Shown: positions 17,757 to 27,252, numbered from the stretch's first letter. The stretch: DNA of 64,000 nt from Parasalinivibrio latis (GCF_036825535.1 NZ_CP098812.1:3286001-3350000), one strand, 5' to 3'. The notes: generated by a model not told the origin, from the letters alone. Program-made: numbers and translations.

Positions 17757-19280
17757 CTAATCAATCCAGTAAGGTTCTAGATCAAGACCCGCCATCTGGC
17801 TTTGGGTCATTGCATGGATCAGCGACTCTTCCTTACGGGCCAGCCACTTCTGGATTTGGGCGTTGTCCTCTTCGTCGAACTCTTTTTCAAGCTTGCGCAC
17901 CGGCTCTAAAAGCTCCAGGTCATCAATACCCTGGAACACATCAAGCCAGGGGAGTCGGAAGGCATTGCAACGCTCCTGGTCAAACAGGTTGGCAAGGCAG
18001 ACTCCGGTCAGCAGGTTGCGTGTCAGCTTGGCATGCTGGTCAAAATATTCTTGGCGGCTCAGTGGCTCATCACGGTTAAAAACGCCTCGCAGTTCTTCCC
18101 AGGAAATATCCAGCTGGCGTACCGCAAACTTAAGAACAGGAGCAGCAAGCTTGGTCTGTGACTTTTCATCAAGGAATGGCTGCCAGCCGCGTGTCAGCAT
18201 CCAGCGGCTGAGATCCAGCAGCAGTTTACAGTAACGCGGGGACTCAAGCAGCTCCTGCACTTCCGCCATATCCGGCAGTAATTCGTCACGGGCTTCCAGT
18301 GCTTTACGCAGGGGCTTCTTCGCATTGAGTTTACGAAGGTAATACCCCTTGTCCTCAACCAGTTGGGCAATTGCACGCGCTTCAGGCAACCAGTCCAGCT
18401 CGCCTTCCAGCCATTGCAGCTCCTGGCGGAGCAGTGCACTGGCCCGGCGCGGGATCATGCCGCCGTACAAGGCCAGGGACTGACGGACCAGCGCCACAGA
18501 CAGGCTGATTTCATACAGCGCAGTCGCATCGCCGCTCTCAAAATAGACCTGCTCATGGTACTGCCAATGGGACAGAGCATGTTCAATCGCGCAGACAAAC
18601 GCCTGCTCAACAGACATGTCAGTATTGACCGGCACTTTTTTCAGCGGGAAAGGCTTGTCACCCTGATACCCGGTTGCCAGACGGTAACCGCGGGCGGCCT
18701 TGCTCAGGTTGCCAAGGCGGACTCCGCCAAATTCAGCCAGATCCCGGGCGAGGGTGAAAAGTGCATCGGTCTGGCCTGATTTCAGCTCCAGTTCCACTTC
18801 GCTTATTACATCCTCACCACCGTCATCAGTGGTGACATTGCCCTGGTCCAGCGCCAGTTCAATCTGGCTGCCGTCGGCCATGGCAATCAACCATTGCTGG
18901 CGTTCAAAATCAGTAGCAAAAAGTGGCTTGAGCTGAGCCTGGAGTGTATCGATGTCCACGCCTTCTGGGAGGGCTTCGTGGGGCACCAGGTGTAAATCCG
19001 GTGTTGTGGCATTCTCCAGCTCTGCATTGTATTCCGGACGTTGGTGAAGCCCGGCGACAACCCGCCCTGCAGTCTTCATAGTCTGCACAAAAACATCGTC
19101 ATAGCGGCGTACCCGCAGGCCGATATCGTTCATGCGCAGCTGGAGATCGGGTGTGTCATAATAGGTATTGTTCAGGAAGCGTTGTCCTTGTTGCAATACC
19201 TTGTATTCGGCGATCTTGTCGCGAATTTGCAGCGAAATGTGTGGAGAAACAAAAAATTTAAGCTCTATCTCTGTTTCCAT
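17757..19280 (-). CDS. ygiF: Inorganic triphosphatase YgiF (CYTH-CHAD protein)
   Basis: YgiF hydrolyses inorganic triphosphate. The 507-residue protein starts METEIELKFF, the E-x-E-x-K signature of CYTH domains, followed by LNNTYYDTPDLQLR and LRVRRYDD, which contribute metal and phosphate ligands in the tunnel. The second half (from about residue 225) is a CHAD domain, helical and rich in conserved arginines and histidines. It is longer than E. coli YgiF (433). The ATG at 19280 is preceded by AGG at a suitable distance; an open frame upstream adds a non-homologous leader. In E. coli ygiF is next to glnE; here two genes separate them. Confidence 0.93.
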   Translation of the reverse strand: METEIELKFFVSPHISLQIRDKIAEYKVLQQGQRFLNNTYYDTPDLQLRMNDIGLRVRRYDDVFVQTMKTAGRVVAGLHQRPEYNAELENATTPDLHLVPHEALPEGVDIDTLQAQLKPLFATDFERQQWLIAMADGSQIELALDQGNVTTDDGGEDVISEVELELKSGQTDALFTLARDLAEFGGVRLGNLSKAARGYRLATGYQGDKPFPLKKVPVNTDMSVEQAFVCAIEHALSHWQYHEQVYFESGDATALYEISLSVALVRQSLALYGGMIPRRASALLRQELQWLEGELDWLPEARAIAQLVEDKGYYLRKLNAKKPLRKALEARDELLPDMAEVQELLESPRYCKLLLDLSRWMLTRGWQPFLDEKSQTKLAAPVLKFAVRQLDISWEELRGVFNRDEPLSRQEYFDQHAKLTRNLLTGVCLANLFDQERCNAFRLPWLDVFQGIDDLELLEPVRKLEKEFDEEDNAQIQKWLARKEESLIHAMTQSQMAGLDLEPYWID

Positions 19281-19462
19281 ATGGGTACCTGTCAAGAGTA
19301 GCCAATCAAGGATAGGGAGATTCGCTATGAGGGGCAAGCTTTATCACCCCATGATTGATCGAAAGCAGTTTCCTTGCCTGTGTGATTAAGTTAACATGCG
19401 CGCCTCAGTCTCTATCGAACAAGATTTAGTCTGGTTTTTATTTACTACAGGTCAAAACGACT

Positions 19463-20143
19463 ATGCCAGTAAACACTATTGTCGGGCTGTTTGCTAAAAG
19501 CCCAATTAAACCTCTGCAACGTCACATCAACTGTGTGAATGATTGCTGCTCAAAGCTGATTCCTTTCTTCGAGGCATGTGCCGAAGGAGACTGGGAAAAT
19601 GCTGCTACCCTTCGCCAGCAGATTTCCGAACTGGAAAAAGAAGCTGACGTGCTCAAGCGCGAAATCCGACTGAAACTGCCTCGTGGCCTGTTTATGCCGG
19701 TTGACCGCACTGACATGCTCGAACTTCTGACCCAGCAAGATAAACTGGCCAACCTTTCCAAAGACATTGCAGGCCGCGTCCTGGGCCGTAAATTGCAGAT
19801 GCCTTCTCCTCTCTATCCCGATTTCGTGGTCTACGTTCAGCGTTGTTTGGACGCTGCAGACCAGGCACGACGTGTTATCAGCGAACTGGATGAGCTGCTC
19901 GAAACCGGATTCAAAGGCCGTGAAGTCACGCTGGTGGCTGAAATGATCAACCAACTGGACAAGATTGAAGACGATACTGACAACATGCAAATTCGTCTGC
20001 GCCAACAACTGATGGCAATCGAAGACCAGTACAACCCGGTTGATGTCATGTTCCTTTACAAAATTCTCGAATGGGTTGGCGGTATCGCTGACCAAGCGCA
20101 ACGTGTTGGCTCGCGTCTGGAGCTGATGCTTTCACGCTCGTAA
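19463..20143 (+). CDS. TIGR00153 (PhoU-like, DUF47) phosphate-transport accessory protein
   Basis: This is a 226-residue, all-helical cytoplasmic protein of the PhoU-related DUF47/TIGR00153 family. The family usually sits directly upstream of a Pit phosphate transporter and is thought to regulate it. Recognisable segments are LEKEADVLKREIRLKLPRGL, with acidic and basic residues typical of PhoU metal-binding helices, and VADQAQ-like GIADQAQRVGSRLELML at the end. pit follows after 33 bases, which makes a two-gene operon. No membrane segment or signal peptide is present. Confidence 0.9.
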   Translation: MPVNTIVGLFAKSPIKPLQRHINCVNDCCSKLIPFFEACAEGDWENAATLRQQISELEKEADVLKREIRLKLPRGLFMPVDRTDMLELLTQQDKLANLSKDIAGRVLGRKLQMPSPLYPDFVVYVQRCLDAADQARRVISELDELLETGFKGREVTLVAEMINQLDKIEDDTDNMQIRLRQQLMAIEDQYNPVDVMFLYKILEWVGGIADQAQRVGSRLELMLSRS

Positions 20144-20176
20144 TTCAAAGAATCGTAGAAACGACAAGGTAATACG

Positions 20177-21445
20177 ATGGAAATCCTCGCTCAGTACGGC
20201 ACCATTATTATCGTGGTGGCGGCGCTTTTTGGTTTTCTGATGGCTATCGGTATTGGTGCAAATGACGTTGCCAATGCCATGGGTACCTCAGTAGGCTCCA
20301 AGGCCCTGACCGTTAAGCAAGCGATCATCATTGCGATGATCTTCGAATTCGCCGGCGCCTATTTGGCTGGTGGTGAAGTAACCGATACCATCCGTAAGGG
20401 TGTTATTGAAACCTCCCTGTTTGCCAATACACCAGACATCCTGGTTTACGGCATGATGGCATCCCTGCTGGCTGCTGGCAGCTGGCTTCTGGTTGCCTCT
20501 TACATGGGGTGGCCTGTATCTACCACACACTCAATCATCGGTGCCATCATTGGTTTCGCCTGTGTGTCTGTAGGCCCTGAAGCCGTTGACTGGGGCTCAG
20601 TTAAAGGCATCGTAGGCAGTTGGATTGTTACACCGCTTATTTCCGGTGTATTCGCCTACCTGATATTTGTCAGTGCCCAGCGATTGATATTTGATACAGA
20701 CAAACCTCTGATCAATGCCAAGCGTTTCGTGCCGGTATACATGTTCATCACCTCTATGGTGATTGCCATGGTTACCATCAAGAAGGGTCTGAAGCACGTT
20801 GGCCTGCACCTGAGTACCTCAGAAGCAGCTGTCTGGTCAGTGATTGTTTCAGCCATCGTGATGATTGGCGGTTACCTGTATATCCGCGCCAAGTACGCAG
20901 ATGACAATGCCGCAACTGACCGCAATGGCTTTGATGGCGTTGAGCGCGTATTCAGCCTGCTGATGGTTGTAACTGCCTGTGCCATGGCATTTGCGCACGG
21001 TTCAAACGACGTAGCAAACGCGATCGGTCCCCTGTCTGCAGTTGTAGCAACTGTTGAACACATGGGTACTGTTGCTGACAAAAGCGAAATTGCCTGGTGG
21101 ATCCTGCCTCTGGGTGGTATTGGTATCGTAGTAGGTCTGGCTACACTGGGTCACAAGGTTATGGCAACCGTAGGCTCCGGTATTACCGAGCTGACACCAA
21201 GCCGTGGTTTTGCTGCCCAGCTGGCAACTGCATCTACCGTTGTACTGGCTTCCGGTACCGGTCTGCCAATCTCAACCACACAAACCCTGGTTGGTGCGGT
21301 TCTGGGTGTAGGCTTTGCCCGAGGTATTGCTGCACTGAACCTTGGCGTAGTCCGTAACATCGTTGCATCCTGGGTAGTAACCCTGCCTGCGGGTGCCTTG
21401 CTGGCCGTAGTATTCTTCTACGCAATGAAAGCAATGTTCGGCTAA
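20177..21445 (+). CDS. pit: Inorganic phosphate transporter, Pit family
   Basis: This 422-residue inner-membrane protein is a low-affinity phosphate symporter of the PiT family. Both halves of the inverted repeat show the PiT signature: GIGANDVANAMGTSVGSKAL near residue 25 and AHGSNDVANAIGPLSAVVA near residue 275. About ten hydrophobic segments are visible, including WPVSTTHSIIGAIIGF and GLPISTTQTLVGAVLGVGFA, which are the family's second conserved pair. It is translated just after a PhoU-like partner and ends at a strong terminator. It resembles the Vibrio Pit proteins rather than the longer E. coli PitA. Confidence 0.94.
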   Translation: MEILAQYGTIIIVVAALFGFLMAIGIGANDVANAMGTSVGSKALTVKQAIIIAMIFEFAGAYLAGGEVTDTIRKGVIETSLFANTPDILVYGMMASLLAAGSWLLVASYMGWPVSTTHSIIGAIIGFACVSVGPEAVDWGSVKGIVGSWIVTPLISGVFAYLIFVSAQRLIFDTDKPLINAKRFVPVYMFITSMVIAMVTIKKGLKHVGLHLSTSEAAVWSVIVSAIVMIGGYLYIRAKYADDNAATDRNGFDGVERVFSLLMVVTACAMAFAHGSNDVANAIGPLSAVVATVEHMGTVADKSEIAWWILPLGGIGIVVGLATLGHKVMATVGSGITELTPSRGFAAQLATASTVVLASGTGLPISTTQTLVGAVLGVGFARGIAALNLGVVRNIVASWVVTLPAGALLAVVFFYAMKAMFG

Positions 21446-21472
21446 TCGCTATCTGCGTCAAATTCGCGTCAA

Positions 21473-21502
21473 AAAAAGGGAGACCATGTCTCCCTTTTAT
21501 TG
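21473..21502 (+). terminator. pit terminator
   Basis: Stem AAAAGGGAGA/TCTCCCTTTT with a CCATG loop, followed by ATTGC. It lies about 28 bases after the pit stop. Confidence 0.8.
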
Positions 21503-21570
21503 CACCTAGAGGGTAAAGTTTTTAGGATCTGTTCAATTCTCATCTGAACCCAATTTAGTAAGGCCGATAA

Positions 21571-22179
21571 GTGAAACGTCTTGTAACCCTGTTTACCCTA
21601 CTGGCAGCCTTTGCCTCAACTGGGGCATTTGCTCAAGATCGCTATATCTCTGAAGACCTGTTCACCTACATGCATTCAGGTCCGGGTACCCAGTACCGTA
21701 TCATCGGAAGCGTTGATGCCGGAGAGAAAGTCACCGTACTGTCCAGCCAGTCAGATTACACCCAGATCGTTGATACCCGCGGCCGTAAAGGTTGGGTAGA
21801 CAGCAAGTACATTTCCCGTCAACCAGGCCTGAAAGAGCGCCTGCCTGCCCTCCAGAACGAACTGAAGCAGGTTAAATCTGCACTGGCGAAAGCTGAAGGT
21901 GAAGCCCATTCCAAGCAGGAAGGTCTGCTGGAATCCCTGGATCAGCGTAACAGCCAGATCAAAGAACTGGAAAAGTACAATGCTGACCTGAACCAGAAGC
22001 TGATTGACTCCCAGGCAGAGACCCGTGAGCTTCGTGCGCGTCTGGATACCCAGAAAGACGACCTGCTGATGCGCTGGTTCACATACGGTGGCCTTGTTGC
22101 AGGTGCCGGCCTTATCCTTGGCCTTATCCTGCCGCATATCATCCCGCGCCGTAAGAAAACCAACGACCGCTGGATGTAA
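21571..22179 (+). CDS. ygiM: TIGR04211 family SH3-domain membrane protein YgiM
   Basis: This 202-residue membrane-anchored periplasmic protein has a signal peptide ending near AFAQ (residue 22), a bacterial SH3 domain (SEDLFTYMHSGPGTQYRIIG to RKGWVDSKYIS), a long coiled coil (about residues 85-160) and a C-terminal membrane segment with the basic end IIPRRKKTNDRWM. E. coli YgiM has the same layout and the same C-terminal motif. The start is GTG at 21571. It ends at a strong terminator. Its cellular role is not established. In E. coli it is next to cca; here gspB-gspA lie between. Confidence 0.92.
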   Translation: MKRLVTLFTLLAAFASTGAFAQDRYISEDLFTYMHSGPGTQYRIIGSVDAGEKVTVLSSQSDYTQIVDTRGRKGWVDSKYISRQPGLKERLPALQNELKQVKSALAKAEGEAHSKQEGLLESLDQRNSQIKELEKYNADLNQKLIDSQAETRELRARLDTQKDDLLMRWFTYGGLVAGAGLILGLILPHIIPRRKKTNDRWM

Positions 22180-22192
22180 CCGGTTCAGAGAC

Positions 22193-22224
22193 AAAAAACG
22201 CAGCTTCCGGGCTGCGTTTTTTTT
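22193..22224 (+). terminator. ygiM terminator
   Basis: Stem AAAAAACGCAG/CTGCGTTTTTT around CTTCCGGG, followed by more T. It also lies just past the convergent gspB stop at 22242. Confidence 0.85.
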
Positions 22225-22241
22225 AATTTGCTGATTTGGTA

Positions 22242-23090
22242 TTACCCAACCGTTGCCAGTGCAGGCAGTGCCACCAGCCAGTCCTCAAACTGCAATACCA
22301 CCTGGTTTGGCTCAATGCCCAACAGGAGCACTCCCGGCACAATTTCTTGCCCTTCACGGACTTCCCTGCCGTTAACCTTCACCCAACGCGCTGACTGTTC
22401 AGAGCCGTAAAGGTGCGCCTGGAAATCCAGTTTCGGGAACCGTTGCTGCGCATCTGCCGGAAGGTCACCAAATGGGATGACCCTGGCCTGGTTGCGTGCC
22501 AACTTGGCTTCAGCCGTACGGGATTTGTCATCACTCAATGCTTCTTTCAGTTTCAGCGCCAGCTCAGGCGGAAGCGTCTCCAGGTTAATGGCATCAAGGC
22601 CAAGCTCCTTCGAACCTGCCTCATCACGTTGCGATTCCTGCCCCTGTTTCAGCATGCTGGAAAGCAGTTCAGCCGGATCAGCTGAGTCTCCATCCGCCGT
22701 TTGCTGAACCTCAGGCCCAGCCGGAAGAGGTTTAACGTTAAAGGCCGGGTAAGGGAGGATCCGGTAATCGACAACGGGCTCAGAGGCACTCTCCGGTTCA
22801 GGGATAACCTTTGCCGATTCTGTTTCCGGTGCCTCTGTTTCCAGCACCACCGTTGTAGCTATAGGCGCAGTTACCGGGCTAACAGGTACCACAGGCGGGT
22901 TCAGGTAATAATAAACACCACCGGCGACAATGGAAGGAAACACAACAGCAGCGACAACCCACGGCCAGCGCCGGAGCCTGGAGGGTGCAGCGCCGCTCGC
23001 CCCCATTCCAAGTGCAGCAGGTTGCTTAGTGTATTTTGTCTGGCCGGAGGCATCCGGTGATGAGGTTAAATCAGCGAACAGGCGGGACAT
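22242..23090 (-). CDS. gspB: General secretion pathway protein B (GspB/ExeB type)
   Basis: GspB works with GspA to assemble the type II secretion secretin (GspD) through the peptidoglycan. From the chosen ATG (23090) the protein has 282 residues: a short cytoplasmic N-terminus, one membrane segment (PWVVAAVVFPSIVAGGVYYY), a Pro/Glu-rich periplasmic linker and a C-terminal T2SSB domain (FDLQAH-like FPKLDFQAHLYGSEQSARWV then GVLLLGIEPNQVVLQFEDW). Start is chosen because MSRLFADLT overlaps the end of gspA by 20 bases, typical of a coupled pair; the open frame extends 24 codons further without homology. The main gsp operon is not in the window. Confidence 0.85.
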   Translation of the reverse strand: MSRLFADLTSSPDASGQTKYTKQPAALGMGASGAAPSRLRRWPWVVAAVVFPSIVAGGVYYYLNPPVVPVSPVTAPIATTVVLETEAPETESAKVIPEPESASEPVVDYRILPYPAFNVKPLPAGPEVQQTADGDSADPAELLSSMLKQGQESQRDEAGSKELGLDAINLETLPPELALKLKEALSDDKSRTAEAKLARNQARVIPFGDLPADAQQRFPKLDFQAHLYGSEQSARWVKVNGREVREGQEIVPGVLLLGIEPNQVVLQFEDWLVALPALATVG

Positions 23091-24762
23091 CTTTCCCCTC
23101 CCCGATATCAGTTCCGGGCATCGCATCCACCGGTTCTTCACTACCGAATAGCACCGGGCCATGTTGGCCGACCATCGCCTGAAGTGTCATCAACGTCATC
23201 GGGCCGGCAATGCCATCCGCTTTCAGGTTCATTCGAGACTGGAATGCTTCAACCCGGCTTTTTACTGCCAGCTCAAAGTTGTTTTCAACCGGGTTGTTCT
23301 CGCCAGAGGCCAATTGCAAACGGCTGTCGAGCCACTGTACCGCCTCACCTTTCTGCCCGGCTTTAAGGGTCTGTAACCGGTAAGGAGGCTGCCACAGCAA
23401 CAGGGCTTCTTCGCGCAGGTGCTCTGCCAGCCAGCTTCTTGGTACTTCAATGCGTTTGCCCCCCATCAGTATCTGGGCACTTTTGCTGCCAAGGCGGTAC
23501 AACACGGCATAAAAAGGGATTTCGCCGGGCAGGGACAACTCCACCAGCGCCGGACGGTTCAGTGTCGCAAGGCGTTCAAGTGGCAGTGTTTTACGGTAGC
23601 AGGCTAGTTCCGCCCGACCTGCACTTTCACACGATGCATCAACGGTATCGACCTCATAGCCCCACAATGCATAGAGAGTTTTCATCGCACCTGCCGCCGA
23701 GCGGCTTTGCTGTGCCAGAGGTTTAATAACGTCCACCAGAGCAGGGCGTTTGACAACCGGCTTCTCCGGTTCCTCTCGAGGTTCAGCGATGGCGACAGGC
23801 TGGGCAGGTACCGATACCTTCGCCTGTTCCACAGGTGCTGGCTCATTTGCCCGCGGGATAAGGTTAGGCAGGGCAAAATACAGACCCGCAGCCAGAGTAA
23901 TACCCGCCCCCAGCCCAAGCCAGATACCCACTGCGTTTTTCTTGCCCGGTACGGCATCCCAGTCCATGACATCCTGACAGGCTGCAAGTGCCAGTTTGCG
24001 GCTCACCACACCACCACCCTGCCTGGCCAGTTCAGACAAAGCCGTGTCGCAAACGCGGTTAATCAGGCGCGGAATCCCGCCGGTTTTGGCAGCAATGGTT
24101 TTAACCGCACCGGGTGAAAACAACGTCGCGCTCCCCCCGGCCTGGTTCAGGCGATAGTGGATGTAGTCTGCCACTTCATTACCGGCCAACGGCAACAGGT
24201 GGTAGCGCGCAGTAATACGCTGAGCAAGCTGGCGAAGCCTCGGCTGACGCAAAAGCTGTTGGAGTTCCGGCTGGCCGATCAGGATCACCCGCAGTAATTT
24301 CTGGGAGTCGGTTTCGATATTGGTCAGCAGGCGAAGCTGCTCAAGCACTTCCGGTGCAAGGTGTTGGGCTTCATCAATCAGCAGAACAGTGAGCCGGCCG
24401 CTGGCGTGGTTATCTATAAGGCGCTGGTAAAGAGCGTCATAGCGGCTTTTCAGTCCGCCATCCCTCGCATAGCTGACGCTGAGATCATCACAGATCGCTT
24501 CCAAGAGACCGGAAGCATCCAGCGTCGGGTTGAGGATCATCGCCACATCACTGCCTTCCGGCAGACGTTCAAGCAGCGCCCGCAATGTGGTGGTTTTGCC
24601 CGTGCCGACCTCACCTGTCAGCAGTGCGAGACCGCCGCCCTCATTCAGGCCGGACATAACATGTCTTAATGCCTCCCGGTGGCGGGTACTGAGGAAGTAA
24701 CACTTCCCGCTGGGGACAATGGAAAACGGCGGCTGGTTAAAGCCGAAATAATGCTGGTACAT
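23071..24762 (-). CDS. gspA: General secretion pathway protein A (GspA/ExeA type ATPase)
   Basis: GspA is a membrane ATPase that, with GspB, helps place the type II secretin in the outer membrane. The 563-residue protein starts with an AAA-type ATPase: Walker A GEVGTGKTTTLRALL (residue 50 region), Walker B LTVLLIDEAQHL and sensor QPELQQLLRQ. A membrane segment follows (AVGIWLGLGAGITLAAGLYF), then a Pro-rich linker, a papain-like/C39-type region and a C-terminal peptidoglycan-binding repeat (AVQWLDSRLQL, then ADGIAGPMTLMTLQAMVG), as in Aeromonas ExeA. gspB overlaps its end by 20 bases. It is divergent from cca. Confidence 0.92.
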   Translation of the reverse strand: MYQHYFGFNQPPFSIVPSGKCYFLSTRHREALRHVMSGLNEGGGLALLTGEVGTGKTTTLRALLERLPEGSDVAMILNPTLDASGLLEAICDDLSVSYARDGGLKSRYDALYQRLIDNHASGRLTVLLIDEAQHLAPEVLEQLRLLTNIETDSQKLLRVILIGQPELQQLLRQPRLRQLAQRITARYHLLPLAGNEVADYIHYRLNQAGGSATLFSPGAVKTIAAKTGGIPRLINRVCDTALSELARQGGGVVSRKLALAACQDVMDWDAVPGKKNAVGIWLGLGAGITLAAGLYFALPNLIPRANEPAPVEQAKVSVPAQPVAIAEPREEPEKPVVKRPALVDVIKPLAQQSRSAAGAMKTLYALWGYEVDTVDASCESAGRAELACYRKTLPLERLATLNRPALVELSLPGEIPFYAVLYRLGSKSAQILMGGKRIEVPRSWLAEHLREEALLLWQPPYRLQTLKAGQKGEAVQWLDSRLQLASGENNPVENNFELAVKSRVEAFQSRMNLKADGIAGPMTLMTLQAMVGQHGPVLFGSEEPVDAMPGTDIGEGKDVPPVR

Positions 24763-24872
24763 TGCTGGGGTTTAATTACCGTGCCAGTGTATCATGATGG
24801 CACCAAAGTAAATGGCGGGCTATGTATTGTAAAGGATAAAGCCCAAAACCAAGTGACAGAGACAGGCTGAAA

Positions 24873-26090
24873 ATGAAAAGGTATCTGGTAGGCGGCGCCG
24901 TCCGCGATCAACTGTTGGGACTGGATGTAAAAGACCGTGACTGGGTGGTTGTCGGCAGCGACATCACGACCATGGAATCACTCGGCTACCAGCAGGTCGG
25001 CCAGTCTTTCCCGGTTTTCCTCCACCCGGATACCCATGAAGAACACGCCCTGGCCCGCAAAGAGCGCAAGGAAGGCACCGGCTACACCGGCTTTGTCTGC
25101 GATTTCGCCCCGTCAGTCACGCTGGAAGAAGATCTCCTTCGCCGGGATCTGACCGTCAATGCCATCGCCATGGATGAAAACGGGACGCTGGTTGATCCTT
25201 ACGGCGGTCAGTCGGATCTGGAAAAACGGCTCCTGCGCCATGTCTCCCCGGCGTTTGTTGAAGATCCGCTCCGGGTACTGCGTGTTGCCCGCTTTGCAGC
25301 CCGTTTTTCGTCACTCGGGTTTACCGTTGCCCCGGAAACCATGGCAATGATGCGTGAAATCGCTGAAAGTGGGGAACTGACAACCCTCACACCGGAGCGC
25401 GTATGGAAAGAGTGGGAAAAATCCCTTGGCTACAACAACCCGGAAGTCTTTCTCCAGGTACTGCGTGACTGCGGTGCGCTCGAATTTGTCATTCCCGAAA
25501 TCAACGCCCTTTACGGTGTTCCCCAGCCGGAAAAATGGCATCCAGAGATCGATACCGGTATCCATACCATCATGGTGGCCGCCCGGGCTGCAAAGATCAG
25601 CACGGATCCTTTGGTGCGCTTTGCCGCACAGGTCCACGACCTTGGCAAGGCTAAAACCCCTGAAGCAGAATGGCCGAGCCATAAAATGCACTGCCAGACC
25701 GGCCAGAAAGTTATCCGGGAACTTTGCGAGCGCCTCCGTATCAGCAATGATTTCCGCGATGCTGCCCTGGTGGTATGCGCCGAACACAGCAACGTCCACC
25801 GGGCATTTGAGCTCAAACCCTCAACCTTTATAAAAGTATTCGACCGCATTGATGCCTGGCGCAAACCGGAGCGGGTAAAAATCCTGGCTGATACCTGCCG
25901 GGCGGATTACCAGGGCCGAACCGGGTTTGAAGATGAAGCCTACGAGCAAGCTGACCGCCTGCTGGCCGTGTTCGATGCTGCTCAGTCCGTACAGGTTAAA
26001 CCTATTGTTGAAGCCGGGTTTAAAGGGGCTCAAATTAAGGAGCAGCTAGGTATCCAGCGTGCAGAGGCAGTGGCAAAGGCGTTGTTCTAA
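24873..26090 (+). CDS. cca: Multifunctional CCA-adding enzyme
   Basis: Cca adds or repairs the 3' CCA of tRNAs without a template. The 405-residue protein shows the class II nucleotidyltransferase motifs: YLVGGAVRDQLLG and DRDWVVVG (metal-binding acidic pair), RRDLTVNAIAMD, EDPLRVLRVARFAARF, and the C-terminal HD phosphohydrolase domain with VHDLGKAKTPEAEWPSH. The HD domain gives the gammaproteobacterial enzyme its extra phosphatase and phosphodiesterase activities. It is divergent from gspA and its last four bases overlap the convergent tetR gene. Confidence 0.95.
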   Translation: MKRYLVGGAVRDQLLGLDVKDRDWVVVGSDITTMESLGYQQVGQSFPVFLHPDTHEEHALARKERKEGTGYTGFVCDFAPSVTLEEDLLRRDLTVNAIAMDENGTLVDPYGGQSDLEKRLLRHVSPAFVEDPLRVLRVARFAARFSSLGFTVAPETMAMMREIAESGELTTLTPERVWKEWEKSLGYNNPEVFLQVLRDCGALEFVIPEINALYGVPQPEKWHPEIDTGIHTIMVAARAAKISTDPLVRFAAQVHDLGKAKTPEAEWPSHKMHCQTGQKVIRELCERLRISNDFRDAALVVCAEHSNVHRAFELKPSTFIKVFDRIDAWRKPERVKILADTCRADYQGRTGFEDEAYEQADRLLAVFDAAQSVQVKPIVEAGFKGAQIKEQLGIQRAEAVAKALF

Positions 26091-26731
26091 TCAGGATCAA
26101 GGCTAACGCGAAGGGTATTGAAGTGGTGAGAAGCGGGGTTTTCTGAGTGAAGAATTTCCACAATCCGCTCTCTGCATGCGCTGAGAATCTCTTCAGCAAC
26201 AAAGTCCTCCTGGATATTACGGGCGATTGCAACTGCACCAATCATCATTGACGTCAGTGAGGCAACGCCACCATAACTTGAGCACTGAAGCTGAGCTTTT
26301 CTCAGAAGACTCTCGATTTTTTGGTTCACCCGTATATAAATCTCGGCATATATTTTTTGCGTTTCGGTATCTCTCGAAGCAACATCAGTAGCTAGAAATG
26401 CCAGCGGGCATGGACGTTGTCCCCGAACATGTTCAAGGCTCAGGTACTGATCAAACAGGTACACTAGCCATTCAACATCGTCGACTTCTTCCGGTTTCTC
26501 TCTGGCTAAATGACTATTCGATGGTGACCAAAGCAACGACGCCCTATACAGCTCTGCCTTACTTTCAAAATGGGCATAAAAAGCCCCTCTTGTCAGGCTA
26601 CAGTGCATCATCACCTGATCTACTGTCACTCCCATAAATCCTCGGCTGGAAAATAACTCCCAAGCACTACATAGAATCTTTTCTCGCGTCTTTGTCTTAT
26701 GGGCTTTTGAATATGGCAAGGCGATAACCAA
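26087..26731 (-). CDS. TetR family transcriptional regulator
   Basis: This is a 214-residue repressor-type protein. The N-terminal HTH is seen in REKILCSAWELFSSRGFMGV, then TVDQVMMHCSLTRGAFYAHF and ESKAELYRA, the TetR signature. The C-terminal ligand/dimer domain resembles the TetR_C group of NemR/AcrR-like regulators. There is no ATG before the HTH; the frame starts at a TTG (26731), another TTG lies four codons later. It is divergent from the MAPEG gene 80 bases away, so it may regulate that gene and itself. Its stop overlaps cca by four bases. Confidence 0.88.
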   Translation of the reverse strand: MVIALPYSKAHKTKTREKILCSAWELFSSRGFMGVTVDQVMMHCSLTRGAFYAHFESKAELYRASLLWSPSNSHLAREKPEEVDDVEWLVYLFDQYLSLEHVRGQRPCPLAFLATDVASRDTETQKIYAEIYIRVNQKIESLLRKAQLQCSSYGGVASLTSMMIGAVAIARNIQEDFVAEEILSACRERIVEILHSENPASHHFNTLRVSLDPD

Positions 26732-26742
26732 ATCAGCTTAAA

Positions 26743-26760
26743 ATATGTTCTTTATCATAT
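26743..26760. promoter_or_regulatory. Possible operator between tetR and the MAPEG gene
   Basis: Inverted repeat ATATG-N8-CATAT lies in the 80-base divergent intergenic region. Position and symmetry suit a TetR operator, but the arms are short and AT-rich, so this is tentative. Confidence 0.3.
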
Positions 26761-26810
26761 ATAGATTACCGATAACATCAAAGTTCACTTTTTAAGCAGG
26801 GAAGCTACCA

Positions 26811-27218
26811 ATGATATATGCAATGTTTGCAATGGTACTACTAACTATGTTGGTTGGTGTTATTGCTCTCAGATGTCGAATTCGGGCAATTCGGACGGGT
26901 GAAATGACAAAGGAATTCTTGATCTTGATGCAAGGTGTTGACGTACCTGTACCGGAGTCAGTAATTAAAACTACTCGATGCTTCATCAATCTGTTTGAAG
27001 TACCCGTGCTGTTTTACATAGTCGCAGTTCTGGTAATTACGCAGGACGCACAAAGTGCGTATTTCGTACTTCTGGCTTTTGGGTTTGTACTTAGCCGAGT
27101 TGCACAGGCTTGGATACACATCACCTACAACCATGTTCCCCATCGTATGATAGCTTTCGGTATTTCAGTGATATGCGTACTATCGTTGTGGACTTTGCTG
27201 CTGCTAAGTACTCCGTAG
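26811..27218 (+). CDS. MAPEG family membrane protein
   Basis: This 135-residue inner-membrane protein has about four hydrophobic segments and the MAPEG (eicosanoid/glutathione metabolism) signature in NLFEVPVLFYIV and AQAWIHITYNHVPHR. Bacterial MAPEG proteins are often glutathione-linked or unassigned; no substrate can be given here. It is divergent from a TetR regulator, a common pairing, which suggests induction by a small molecule. It is monocistronic: uppP on the other strand converges on it across a terminator. Confidence 0.82.
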   Translation: MIYAMFAMVLLTMLVGVIALRCRIRAIRTGEMTKEFLILMQGVDVPVPESVIKTTRCFINLFEVPVLFYIVAVLVITQDAQSAYFVLLAFGFVLSRVAQAWIHITYNHVPHRMIAFGISVICVLSLWTLLLLSTP

Positions 27219-27252
27219 CTGTCTCTATAGTTGCAAATACTCTCCAAACATT

